Below, one piece after another: positions 28,275 to 38,257 of a DNA stretch of 64,000 nt. This DNA comes from Anaerolineaceae bacterium (GTDB lineage Bacteria > Chloroflexota > Anaerolineae > Anaerolineales > Anaerolineaceae). A program made the position numbers and the translations under genes. Below the pieces are notes generated by a model. It searched no databases. It was not told where the DNA came from and was given only the letters and a program-made list of their open reading frames with translations. Positions within the stretch are counted from its first letter, which is position 1. The number at the start of each line of letters is the position of its first letter. The stretch lies in contig JAENYZ010000001.1 in NCBI GenBank assembly GCA_016841525.1, positions 186,001 through 250,000 on the forward strand. Reading direction: 5' to 3'.

Positions 28275-29030
28275 ATGACAAGAGAACCTCAACCCGATAG
28301 TGCAATCTTTCTAAATAATATTTCAGTTCGTTATCGGATTCCGACCGAAGCTATCCATACATTTAAAGAATACATGATCAAACTCTTAAAACGAGAAATT
28401 GATCATAAATCCTTTTCAGCATTGAAAGAAATCGACCTTGATGTCAAGCGGGGTGAGATTTTTGGAATCATCGGGCGGAATGGTGCGGGCAAATCCACCC
28501 TGATGAAAGTCATCTCAAAAGTCTTAATCCCGACGGATGGAAGGGTTTGGGTTAAAGGTCATGTCAGCCCTTTGCTGCAGCTTGGAGCTGGTTTTCACCC
28601 AGAATTGACCGGGCGAGAAAATATTTACTTAAACGCGACACTTTTAGGTCATTCCCACATAGAGATTGAAAGCAAATTGGATGAGATCATCGAATTTGCA
28701 GAAATTGGCAGCTTTATTGAAGCACCGCTGAGAACCTATTCCTCGGGCATGCAATCCAGGTTAGGATTTGCTGTCGCAACAGCCTGGCAGCCAGATATCC
28801 TCATCCTCGATGAAGTCCTGTCCGTAGGTGATACTGCTTTCCAAAAAAAATGTATTCATCGCATGGGAAAATTCCGGGATAGTGGGGCAACAGTATTAAT
28901 GGTTTCACACTCAATTGACCAGGTAAGAGAAATTTGCGAACGAGCGCTTTGGCTCAACAAAGGCCAAATCGAAAGCCTTGGCTCAGCTGACGAAGTTTGC
29001 ACCATGTACCAGAATGCAATGAGCAGCTAA
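28275..29030 (+). CDS. ABC transporter ATP-binding protein (Wzt/TagH-like, no extended C-terminal domain)
   Basis: GRNGAGKSTLMKVIS, YSSGMQSRLGFAVAT, ILILDEVLSVGD. Confidence 0.93.
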   Translation: MTREPQPDSAIFLNNISVRYRIPTEAIHTFKEYMIKLLKREIDHKSFSALKEIDLDVKRGEIFGIIGRNGAGKSTLMKVISKVLIPTDGRVWVKGHVSPLLQLGAGFHPELTGRENIYLNATLLGHSHIEIESKLDEIIEFAEIGSFIEAPLRTYSSGMQSRLGFAVATAWQPDILILDEVLSVGDTAFQKKCIHRMGKFRDSGATVLMVSHSIDQVREICERALWLNKGQIESLGSADEVCTMYQNAMSS

Positions 29031-29156
29031 TTTATGAGTAAACTAAAAATTCCAGTAAAAAATCAGTGAAAATTCATTAAATAAGAAACAAACCCCTTCC
29101 ACTCTCAGCTGGTCTGTTATAATTCAAGCTGAAAATTATTACTTGAGTCGAAAATT

Positions 29157-29705
29157 ATGGAATTTATACCGACAGCCATACCCGATGTAATTATTATAAA
29201 GCCCAAAGTCTTTACAGATGATCGCGGCTTTTTTATGGAGTCTTATCAAAAACAGGCATTTTTTGAAGCCGGCTTACCCCCTGAATTTGTTCAGGATAAC
29301 CACTCATCCTCTCAGTTGGGTACGCTCAGAGGTCTGCATTACCAGCTCACCCACACACAGGGAAAATTAGTGAGAGTGGTCATCGGAGAGATTTATGATG
29401 TGGCAGTAGACTTACGTAAAAGCTCCCCTTATTTTGGCAAATGGGTTGGGGCGTATCTCTCGGCAGAAAACAAACACCAGCTTTGGATTCCACCGGGGTT
29501 TGGACATGGCTTTTTCGCAACGACTTCTCAAGCAGATGTTCTTTACAAAGCCACGGATTACTATGACAAACAAGGTGAGCGCTGCATATTATGGAATGAT
29601 CCTGATTTGGCGATCGATTGGCCTATCCCAGACGACCTCACACCATTGATCTCCGAAAAGGATACATCCGCACCAAAATTTAAAGAAGCAGAGGTATTTT
29701 CATGA
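29157..29705 (+). CDS. rfbC: dTDP-4-dehydrorhamnose 3,5-epimerase
   Basis: DDRGFFMESY, FVQDNHSSSQLGTLRGLHYQ, VDLRKSSPYFGKWVG, GFGHGF. Confidence 0.97.
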   Translation: MEFIPTAIPDVIIIKPKVFTDDRGFFMESYQKQAFFEAGLPPEFVQDNHSSSQLGTLRGLHYQLTHTQGKLVRVVIGEIYDVAVDLRKSSPYFGKWVGAYLSAENKHQLWIPPGFGHGFFATTSQADVLYKATDYYDKQGERCILWNDPDLAIDWPIPDDLTPLISEKDTSAPKFKEAEVFS

Positions 29706-30781
29706 CACGAAAACTCCTGGTAACAGGCGGCGCAGGATTCATTGGCTCTAATTTTGTTCGGTACATACAGAATGTTTCGCCAGAGACGCAAATCACCAAC
29801 CTAGATTTGCTGACTTATGCCGGTAGTCTCGAAAACTTAAGAGACCTTCCTGTGCCACAAAATCACCATTTTGTACATGCAGACATTCGAGATCAATCCC
29901 AGGTAGAGAATTTACTCAGGCAAAATCAAATTGACACGATTGTCCATTTTGCCGCAGAATCCCATGTGGATCGCTCTTTGCAAGGACCTTCCGCCTTCAT
30001 CCAAACCAATATTGACGGGACTTTCTTATTGCTTGAAGCAGCACGTAAAGTCTGGCTTGAAGAAAAAGCAGTTGACTCAACAATTATTCGCTTTCACCAC
30101 ATTTCAACCGATGAGGTTTACGGTACTTTAGCCCCTGAAGATCCCGCTTTTGAGGAAACAACACCTTACGCACCCAATTCGCCCTACGCAGCTTCCAAAG
30201 CCAGCAGTGACCACCTGGTGCGATCTTACAACCATTCCTTTGGCTTACCTGTCACCATCTCTAACTGCTCCAATAACTACGGACCATATCAATTTCCCGA
30301 AAAATTGATTCCTTTGATGATCCTGAATGCGCTAACAGGAAGACCGCTGCCCATTTACGGAGACGGCATGCAAATCAGGGACTGGCTGTATGTTGAAGAC
30401 CACTGCGAAGCCATCTGGACCATTATCGAAAAAGGAAGAGATGGCGAGAGTTATAACATTGGCGGAGAAAATCAACCACCAAATATCGAAATTGTCAAAA
30501 CCATTTGTCAGATCCTCGATGAAAAGGGATTGCAAAATAGACCTCATGAGCAATTAATCACATATGTACAGGATCGCCCGGGTCACGATCGGCGATATGC
30601 GATGAATATTAATAAAATCCATAATGAATTGGGGTGGCAGCCCAAGCATGATTTAGCACAGGGTCTCAGAGATACTGTGGATTGGTACATTGAAAACACC
30701 GATTGGTTAAATGCCATAATAAAAGAAAAAGATTACCAGCAATGGGTTCAAATCAACTATCAACAGAGAGGTAATGCATGA
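29702..30781 (+). CDS. rfbB: dTDP-glucose 4,6-dehydratase
   Basis: [52 protein letters not shown]. Confidence 0.97.
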   Translation: MTRKLLVTGGAGFIGSNFVRYIQNVSPETQITNLDLLTYAGSLENLRDLPVPQNHHFVHADIRDQSQVENLLRQNQIDTIVHFAAESHVDRSLQGPSAFIQTNIDGTFLLLEAARKVWLEEKAVDSTIIRFHHISTDEVYGTLAPEDPAFEETTPYAPNSPYAASKASSDHLVRSYNHSFGLPVTISNCSNNYGPYQFPEKLIPLMILNALTGRPLPIYGDGMQIRDWLYVEDHCEAIWTIIEKGRDGESYNIGGENQPPNIEIVKTICQILDEKGLQNRPHEQLITYVQDRPGHDRRYAMNINKIHNELGWQPKHDLAQGLRDTVDWYIENTDWLNAIIKEKDYQQWVQINYQQRGNA

Positions 30782-31653
30782 AAGGTATTATCCTTGCGGG
30801 GGGAAAAGGCTCCCGTCTTTATCCACTCACACTTGGCGTCAGTAAACAGCTGCTGCCAGTGTACGATAAACCAATGGTTTATTATCCCCTTTCAATGTTG
30901 ATGCTCGCAGGCATCATGGAGATATTGATCATCACCACCCCTGAAGATGCTTCACAATACGAGCGCCTTCTGGGTGATGGGATGCAGTGGGGGTTGAAAT
31001 TTGATTATGCTATCCAGGAAAAACCCAGGGGACTGGCGGACGCCTTTATCGTTGGAGAAAAATTTATCCAGGACGACTCTGTTGCGCTTATCCTGGGGGA
31101 CAACATCTTTTATGGTCAGGGCATGCCCCCCACCTTAAGAAAAGCTGCCAATTTGAAAAAGGGTGCGGTTGTTTTTGCCTATCCCGTGCACGATCCAGAG
31201 CGTTATGGTGTTGTTGAATTCGATAAGCAAGGAAATGCCCTCAGCCTGGAAGAAAAACCTAAAAATCCGCGATCACAATATGCGGTACCCGGCATTTACT
31301 TTTATGACAATTGTGTTGTCGAATATGCCAAAAACTTAGAACCATCTGCAAGGGGCGAGATCGAAATTACCGATCTTAATAAAGTATACATGTCTCAAGG
31401 TGAGCTTAGTGTTGAGGTGCTCGGCCGCGGCGTTGCCTGGCTGGATGCAGGGATGCATCACTCACTTTTGCAAGCTTCAAATTTTGTGCAAGCGATTGAA
31501 GAACGCCAGGGAATGATGATTTCATGCCCTGAGGAAATAGCTTATCGGATGGGCTTTATAGACGAAAAACAACTCAGGCATTTGGCGCAAATCTTCAATG
31601 GTAATCGCTATGGTGAATATCTCCTACGGTTGGCGGATAAAAAAATTGATTAA
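30778..31653 (+). CDS. rfbA: Glucose-1-phosphate thymidylyltransferase
   Basis: [46 protein letters not shown]. Confidence 0.97.
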   Translation: MKGIILAGGKGSRLYPLTLGVSKQLLPVYDKPMVYYPLSMLMLAGIMEILIITTPEDASQYERLLGDGMQWGLKFDYAIQEKPRGLADAFIVGEKFIQDDSVALILGDNIFYGQGMPPTLRKAANLKKGAVVFAYPVHDPERYGVVEFDKQGNALSLEEKPKNPRSQYAVPGIYFYDNCVVEYAKNLEPSARGEIEITDLNKVYMSQGELSVEVLGRGVAWLDAGMHHSLLQASNFVQAIEERQGMMISCPEEIAYRMGFIDEKQLRHLAQIFNGNRYGEYLLRLADKKID

Positions 31654-31674
31654 TGATGTAATTAGAAATTGACT

Positions 31675-32553
31675 ATGAAAATTCTTCTTTTAGGTAACAC
31701 AGGTCAGCTTGGATATGAACTCAATCGCACCCTTCTCAGTTTGGGTAATTTGGTAGCACTTGATTTCCCACAAGTTGATATGTCAGATCCTGATAATATT
31801 CGGTCAATGGTTAGGGAGCATCAACCAAACCTGATTATCAATGCCACTGCCTATACGAATGTAGACAAAGCTGAAAGCGAAACAGAGCTCGCAAAGGCAA
31901 TCAATGTGACAGGCCCTGGTATCTTAGCAGAAGAAGTAAAAAAAATTCGTGGTGCCTTGATTCACTATTCAACAGATTACGTATTTGATGGCACCAAAGG
32001 TGATGCCTACATTGAGAGTGACAAACCAACACCGCTGAGCATCTATGGGGAGACCAAAGAGGCAGGAGAGCAAGCTGTTCAATCTGTGGGCGGCGCATAT
32101 TTGATCTTTCGAACAAGTTGGGTTTATTCCATGAGACGCCCCTGCTTTGTGACCAAGGTTTTGGAATGGGCAAGGAAGCATGAAACGCTTCGAATTGTTG
32201 ATGACCAAATATCCACACCAACCTGGGCGCGGGAACTGGCAGAAACGACCACGCATATAATCGCCCATGGAAAAGACCAATTTGTCGAATACGTCGCTGA
32301 AAATTCTGGCTTATATCATTTGTCTGGTAATGGCTCTTGCAGTCGTTTTGAGTGGGCACAATCCATATTGGCGCTGGACCCTGAAAAAGAAACTCAAGTA
32401 ACAAAAGAGCTGCTGACTGCATCCTCAAGTGACTTCGACACTGCGGCGCAAAGGCCATTGAGATCAACTTTGTCATGTGAAAAGTTTGAAAGCACATTTA
32501 GTTTAAGGCTTCCATACTGGCAAGATGTGCTCCAATTGGCTATGCAAAGTTAA
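31675..32553 (+). CDS. rfbD: dTDP-4-dehydrorhamnose reductase
   Basis: MKILLLGNTGQLGYEL, NATAYTNVDKAE, STDYVFDG, YGETKEAGEQAV. Confidence 0.95.
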   Translation: MKILLLGNTGQLGYELNRTLLSLGNLVALDFPQVDMSDPDNIRSMVREHQPNLIINATAYTNVDKAESETELAKAINVTGPGILAEEVKKIRGALIHYSTDYVFDGTKGDAYIESDKPTPLSIYGETKEAGEQAVQSVGGAYLIFRTSWVYSMRRPCFVTKVLEWARKHETLRIVDDQISTPTWARELAETTTHIIAHGKDQFVEYVAENSGLYHLSGNGSCSRFEWAQSILALDPEKETQVTKELLTASSSDFDTAAQRPLRSTLSCEKFESTFSLRLPYWQDVLQLAMQS

Positions 32554-32578
32554 AGAACATTAAGTCAACAAAGAGTCT

Positions 32579-33826
32579 ATGCGAAATTATTTTGTGCTTC
32601 TCAAAGACTACTTACTTATACAACGAAGTGGTCTTTTTGATTCCGAGTACTATTTCTACAATTACCCCGATGTTCGCCAGGAAAAAATCAACCCGATTTG
32701 GCATTTCATCCAATTTGGTTGGCGTGAAGGAAGAAACCCCTCGCTGTATTTTGACACGAAGTATTACCTCGCTAATAATGAAGACGTGCAACAAGCAGGG
32801 ATAAATCCACTTTCCCATTGGCTTTTAACAGGCTTGTATCAACAAAGAGAGCCGTCTCCCTTTTTTCAGTCACCTAAAGCATTTAACAAACAAAATATTG
32901 AGGGTGATAATAAAGGATTATTATCCAGATACCTGACTTGCATTCTGAAAAACAAAAACAAAATATTAAAGCCTGAACCACGAGATTTCTCTTTTCAAGA
33001 AGATAAGGATTTTATAGATCGACTTTATCAAAAAAAACATGGGCATGTGATAAATTATGTAAATCCACGCAAATTCACCGAAAAGATGCAAATTTACAAG
33101 TTGTATTATCGAGAACCAATCCTGCAGACTTTAGCAAATAAATTTCTTCTCAGACAATTTATAGCCGATAAATTGGGTGAAGAATACCTGGTTCCACTGA
33201 TCGCTGTTTATGATGATATTGATTCAATGTCAATTAATAATCTCACCAATCAATTCGTCATCAAGGTCAATCATGGGTCAGGTTGGAATATCATCTGCAG
33301 AGATAAATCCCAGCTCGATTGGGATCATGCAAAATTTAATTTGAATCAATGGTTACATACAAACTATTATTGGAAGTTTCGTGAGTGGTGCTATAAAAAT
33401 ATTCCGCCAAAAATCATTGTCGAAGCATTGCTTTTGGATGAAAAGGGTAAAATACCTTCCGATTATAAAGTTCATTGTTTTAATGGCTTGCCCAAAATGA
33501 TCGAGGTTCATTTCGATAGGTTTTCTAATCATAGAATCCTGTATTTGGATTTAGACTGGAACATCCTCCCATTTCATAAATCTTATAAGCAAAGTTCTGA
33601 AAAACCCCCAAAACCCGCCAATATTCAAAAAATTATTGAGTTTGCAGGGAAACTTTCTAAAGGACTCCCCTTTGTTAGGGTAGATTTTTACCTTATAAAC
33701 GAAAAACCATATATTGGGGAGATGACATTTCACCCCGGTTCAGGGTTTTCAATATTCCATCCTCAAGAATGGGACGAAATCATCGGCGCTTGGTTTGATA
33801 TCTCGGATTTTTATCAAGAAAAATAA
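32579..33826 (+). CDS. TupA-like ATP-grasp polysaccharide enzyme with N-terminal YYLxNYPDV-type repeat tag
   Basis: N-term SEYYFYNYPDV...NPIWHFIQFGWREGRNPSLYFDTKYYLANNEDV...; C-term VIKVNHGSGWNIICRDKS, KIIVEALLLDEKGKIPSDYKVHCFNG. Confidence 0.85.
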   Translation: MRNYFVLLKDYLLIQRSGLFDSEYYFYNYPDVRQEKINPIWHFIQFGWREGRNPSLYFDTKYYLANNEDVQQAGINPLSHWLLTGLYQQREPSPFFQSPKAFNKQNIEGDNKGLLSRYLTCILKNKNKILKPEPRDFSFQEDKDFIDRLYQKKHGHVINYVNPRKFTEKMQIYKLYYREPILQTLANKFLLRQFIADKLGEEYLVPLIAVYDDIDSMSINNLTNQFVIKVNHGSGWNIICRDKSQLDWDHAKFNLNQWLHTNYYWKFREWCYKNIPPKIIVEALLLDEKGKIPSDYKVHCFNGLPKMIEVHFDRFSNHRILYLDLDWNILPFHKSYKQSSEKPPKPANIQKIIEFAGKLSKGLPFVRVDFYLINEKPYIGEMTFHPGSGFSIFHPQEWDEIIGAWFDISDFYQEK

Positions 33827-33959
33827 TTTCCAACTAAAAAGAAAATCCTTCGCTCCAGTGAGTATGATACAATTGCAAAAAATCAAATAAATATCTCATC
33901 AATGATTCTGCTTATCGGTCAAATCCCTGTTTCTTTTTAATAAATAGCCAGCAGGGAAG

Positions 33960-34919
33960 GTGAGCACTTTCGCAAAGTTGAGATTGTCGAGAAGGAAGAT
34001 TGAATTGAACACCAACAGACGCTGCGTTTTCACCACACTCATTGGCGATTATGAAGCATTAAATGAGCAAGAAGTTTCAAGAAAATCCGCTTTGGATTTC
34101 ATTTGCTTCACAGACAACCAAAACTTAAAGAGCGACACCTGGAAAATCATTCCAATTGACCCGGTCCTGCCCTATGACAGTGTGAGAAGCGCAAAAGCAA
34201 TCAAAATTTGCGCGCATCAGTACTTGCCCAATTATGATACATCGCTTTATATCGACAACAGCGTGACTTTAAACGTAAAACCAGAGGATATTTTTACCGA
34301 TCTTCATTCAGAAGCATTCGATATGATTTGTTTTGAACACAGCTTCAGAAAAAATCTGATGGAGGAATTTGCACTCGTTCTCAAGCATGAATACGACAAA
34401 CCCAATATCATCATTGAACAACTGAATGCCTACAGCCTGATTGATTCGAGGTTGGTTTTTCAAAAGCCTTACTGGGCAGGATTCATGATCAGAAATCACA
34501 ATGCGCCATCGATCATCAAGGCCATGGAAGATTGGATGGTGCAAATCATGCGTTATTCAAGGCGCGACCAGCTATCGCTGAATTACATTTTACAAAAACA
34601 CAGCCTTAATTTTAAAGGTTTAGAGATCGACAACCGTCATTCCCAGTATCATGATTGGCCGACATCTACCCGGTATGGAGATGTTTCCTTAAAACAAAGC
34701 CTGTTTACGAACATTGAAAGCAACCTCAGGGTCATTGCGCAAGAAAAGGAAATCAATCGTTTAAAGCAGCTGGTTTGGGAGCAAAATCGGAAAATCGATC
34801 TGCTGCAAGAGCAAATTAAGTTTTATTCCGAAAGTAAGAGCTGGTTGATCACAAAGCCGCTGAGGGCAACATTCAATTTATTCAGGAAGAATAAACCTGA
34901 AAACTATGATGAAAAATGA
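33960..34919 (+). CDS. DUF616/TOD1-like glycosyltransferase with C-terminal coiled coil
   Basis: CVFTTLIGDYEALN, DFICFTDNQ, YLPNYDTSLYIDNS; C-term SKSWLITKPLRATFNLFRK. Confidence 0.75.
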   Translation: MSTFAKLRLSRRKIELNTNRRCVFTTLIGDYEALNEQEVSRKSALDFICFTDNQNLKSDTWKIIPIDPVLPYDSVRSAKAIKICAHQYLPNYDTSLYIDNSVTLNVKPEDIFTDLHSEAFDMICFEHSFRKNLMEEFALVLKHEYDKPNIIIEQLNAYSLIDSRLVFQKPYWAGFMIRNHNAPSIIKAMEDWMVQIMRYSRRDQLSLNYILQKHSLNFKGLEIDNRHSQYHDWPTSTRYGDVSLKQSLFTNIESNLRVIAQEKEINRLKQLVWEQNRKIDLLQEQIKFYSESKSWLITKPLRATFNLFRKNKPENYDEK

Positions 34920-35066
34920 TAAATTGAGGTTCTAAAGTTTTTATTATGGAACAATTACGATTTATATTAGAGCAGAACGATAAGTTTCAATACTCTGAAT
35001 TTATTCTGGAATTTTTTCAGACAAATCGTTTGTTGAAAATATTGGTTTTGCTTTTTGGGAGAATTG

Positions 35067-36494
35067 ATGGAGCCGATTAAAGTCGTCTTTTTTACACACG
35101 AAGTAATAAATAGCCCCCTTAAACATTTAAGAGTTGTAGGTCCAATCTCATTTACAAATATGGAATTCAAAGCTGTAACTGATACAAAAGAGGACATTTA
35201 CAATTATATCGATGACGCAAATATTATCGTTATTCAGAGAACCTTTCCTGCTGATGTTCCCCTTTTTACAAGAATATATGAAGCTTCAAGAAAACTAAGA
35301 AAGCCTTTGGTTTATGATCTTGATGACAATTTGCTGATTTTGCCAAAAACCCATCCGGATAGAGAAAATTATTCGATCTCAAGGGGATTACTGCCAATGC
35401 TGCATGCTGCCTTTGCTGCAGATTATTTAACAGTATCAAGTGAATGCCTAAAACAAAACTTCTCAAATGTAAATCCAAATATTTTTATCCTGCCAAACTT
35501 GATAGATGATAAAATTTGGAAATTCAAGTCACCCACAATTGAAGATCATGATTCAAAGCTTACCATCGGTTACATGGGAGGAGATTCCCACACATCAGAC
35601 CTTGATTATATCGCTCCAGTGTTGACTAAAATTAAAGAGCAGCATCCAAATAAGGTTAGGTACCACATTTACGGCGTCAAACCGCCGGAAGCACTTTTAG
35701 CCTTTAACGATACAGCTTGGACACCGATAAAAACATACCAGTACGAAGATTTTGCTAAAGAATTTCAAAAAATATCTTTTGATATTTTTATTGCCCCTTT
35801 GTTAGATAATGAATTTAACCGTTGTAAAAGCCCAATCAAATTTCTTGAATATACGACATTAGGCGTCCCTGTTATTTGCAGTCAGGTATCACCATATTCT
35901 GAAGTAATAACTGACGGGGAAAATGGCTTGCTAGCAAACGACCCTGATCAATGGGATGAAAAAATAAATTTGCTGGTTTTAGATCCCGAGCTTCGTTACC
36001 GATTAGCCGTTAACGCGCAAACGCTTGCTGAAGACAAATATCTAATGTCCAAAAATTCAGACCAATGGCTTAATACTTATCGGAAAATCAATGAACATGG
36101 CATTTCTTCTCCTAACCAGAAAGATCTTTCCGAGAATTTTATTCAATCCATTTCAGATCAATTATGTGAATATCACGCTCATATCGATGCTGAATTGGCA
36201 GAACAAAGGATTAACATAGATAGGAAAAACAAAACCCTGGCCAGACATAAAGAAGAAATCCATGACCTGAAAATTAGGATCCAGAACATGGAAAACAAAA
36301 TAAAAGATCTTCAGGGTGGAATAAATTGTTTACAATCAGAATACCAAACACTTCAAACAGAATATCAAAATCTTCAAAGAAATCTAGAAGCTTGTGAACA
36401 ACAACTTTTACAGTACGCACTCAGTAAAAGTTGGCGGTATACAAGGCCGTTCAGAAAATTAAAACGCCGAATTTTGGGTGATAAAAATGATTAA
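35067..36494 (+). CDS. Glycosyltransferase (GT4-like) with C-terminal coiled coil
   Basis: LVYDLDDNLLILPKTHP, IGYMGGDSHTSDLDYI, FIAPLLDNEFNRCKSPIKFLEYTTLGVPVICS. ATG 35067 preferred. Confidence 0.85.
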   Translation: MEPIKVVFFTHEVINSPLKHLRVVGPISFTNMEFKAVTDTKEDIYNYIDDANIIVIQRTFPADVPLFTRIYEASRKLRKPLVYDLDDNLLILPKTHPDRENYSISRGLLPMLHAAFAADYLTVSSECLKQNFSNVNPNIFILPNLIDDKIWKFKSPTIEDHDSKLTIGYMGGDSHTSDLDYIAPVLTKIKEQHPNKVRYHIYGVKPPEALLAFNDTAWTPIKTYQYEDFAKEFQKISFDIFIAPLLDNEFNRCKSPIKFLEYTTLGVPVICSQVSPYSEVITDGENGLLANDPDQWDEKINLLVLDPELRYRLAVNAQTLAEDKYLMSKNSDQWLNTYRKINEHGISSPNQKDLSENFIQSISDQLCEYHAHIDAELAEQRINIDRKNKTLARHKEEIHDLKIRIQNMENKIKDLQGGINCLQSEYQTLQTEYQNLQRNLEACEQQLLQYALSKSWRYTRPFRKLKRRILGDKND

Positions 36495-38193
36495 AGACAT
36501 TTATCACTACATTATCATCGAAAGAAGCAAATTATTCGATAAGGCTTATTATTTACAAAATTACCCCGATGTGCTCTACGCTGATGTTGACTCCTTGTGG
36601 CATTACATTCGGATTGGATGGAAAGAGGGAAGAAATCCATCTCAAAGTTTTAACACAAATTATTATCTTAATGAAAACGCAGATGTTAAACGGGCCAACA
36701 TCAACCCACTAATCCACTACATTAAATTCGGACAAAAAGAAGGGAGAGCGGCGAACCCGGTGCCGCAGCCTGGCACTGGAAAGTATAATTTTGAGCCTGA
36801 AAAGAGCAGCCCTGAAACAGAGATCCCAATATTTGATAAAGAGTATATCCAAACCCACACAAAGAAATTAGATGAGGATTTGGGATTTAAAAAGATAAAA
36901 ATTTACGGTTCTGAGATTAATTTGGATGATAAATCAAGAAATGATTCTGAAGACATCACACTTTATGACACAAAAATCTCCATAATCATACCGACAATTA
37001 ATGCTGGTGACGATTTTGATTTTTTAATCAAGATGCTGCTAAACCAAAAGGGTTTTCGTGAAATCGAAATCGTGATTGTAGATTCTGGGAGCTGTGACCA
37101 AACACTTGAAATCGCCAATCGATATAAGGCAAAAATAATTGAAATTCCAAATGAAGAATTTTCTCACTCACATGCAAGGAACCTCGGTGCAAAGAACGCT
37201 TCAGGAGAATATCTTCTATTTACAGTTCAGGATGCCCTGCCTCCTTCACTGACCTGGCTAAATGAATTGGTGACAGCATTGAAGACGAAAGATGTCAGCG
37301 CGGTCTCATGCGCCGAATTGCCTCGCGAAGATGCAGATCTTTTTTACCGTGTAATCAGTTGGAACCATTATGAATTCCTTGGTGTCAACAAAGATGATCG
37401 CATCCTTTCAATGCCTGAGGAAACAAATCATTTCAACCTGCGGAAAAATGGGCAATTATCTGATTTAGCATGCCTGATACCGGCTGAGCTTTTCAGAAAG
37501 TACCAATACCGATTTTCTTATGCGGAAGATCTTGATTTGGGAATTCGATTGATCAAAGATGGTTTGAAGATTGCTTTTTTAGGCTCAACACGAATCATCC
37601 ATTCCCATAATCGACCTGCGTATTACTTTTTAAAGCGCGGATATGTGGATAATATTTTCCTCTCCGATATTTTCGAAGATTTCAAAATTCCACAAGTGAC
37701 CCTTATAAATGTCATCGAAGACATTGCTTTCAGTTATAACTTTTTAATTAAAAATGTGTTTACTAAGATTCAGGCGTTGATTTTCCCAATTCAATTATCC
37801 ACACTTCATATGGAAGTCAAGCAATACCTTGGTGAGGCTAAAACTTTTCAGTACCCAATAAAGACCTCATATCAGGAAAATATAAACCTTGACCCTGATT
37901 TGTCTGGTTTTATTGAATTAATAATTAATGAATCCGGATATACCCAGATAAATGGCAACTATCAAGGTAATCTGATTGAAGCCATGTTTGGATTTGTCAA
38001 TGTTACATTCGAATATCTCAAGACAACGCATGACATCATTGATAAACCTTTTATTGAATCGTTGACAGCGTGTTTGACTAAAGAAATTTCAATCCTGGCT
38101 GGTGCACATTTAGCATATGCATTTATCAATCGATCTGATGAGGATCAAGAGTTGGCAGCTTTATTACATTCAATCTTGAAGGCAAACGTATGA
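36478..38193 (+). CDS. GT2 family glycosyltransferase with N-terminal repeat tag
   Basis: KAYYLQNYPDV...LWHYIRIGWKEGRNPSQSFNTNYYLNENADV...; GT2 ISIIIPTINAGDDFDFLI, FTVQDALPPSLTWL. Confidence 0.88.
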   Translation: MIKMIKDIYHYIIIERSKLFDKAYYLQNYPDVLYADVDSLWHYIRIGWKEGRNPSQSFNTNYYLNENADVKRANINPLIHYIKFGQKEGRAANPVPQPGTGKYNFEPEKSSPETEIPIFDKEYIQTHTKKLDEDLGFKKIKIYGSEINLDDKSRNDSEDITLYDTKISIIIPTINAGDDFDFLIKMLLNQKGFREIEIVIVDSGSCDQTLEIANRYKAKIIEIPNEEFSHSHARNLGAKNASGEYLLFTVQDALPPSLTWLNELVTALKTKDVSAVSCAELPREDADLFYRVISWNHYEFLGVNKDDRILSMPEETNHFNLRKNGQLSDLACLIPAELFRKYQYRFSYAEDLDLGIRLIKDGLKIAFLGSTRIIHSHNRPAYYFLKRGYVDNIFLSDIFEDFKIPQVTLINVIEDIAFSYNFLIKNVFTKIQALIFPIQLSTLHMEVKQYLGEAKTFQYPIKTSYQENINLDPDLSGFIELIINESGYTQINGNYQGNLIEAMFGFVNVTFEYLKTTHDIIDKPFIESLTACLTKEISILAGAHLAYAFINRSDEDQELAALLHSILKANV

Positions 38194-38257
38194 GAAATGC
38201 TTTTCACAATGTTTGTAACATGAAGGTAATTACTGTGAATATTTGGAATGTCAATTT

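Noticed and set aside
31901-32497. 198-aa minus-strand ORF opposite rfbD
   Set aside because: Fully antisense to a clear rfbD gene, with biased composition and no recognisable domain.
34946-35080. Short ORF MEQLRFILEQNDKFQYSEFILEFFQTNRLLKILVLLFGRIDGAD before the GT4-like gene
   Set aside because: Overlaps the next gene's start, and I see no independent evidence for it; could be a small coupling ORF but not supportable here.
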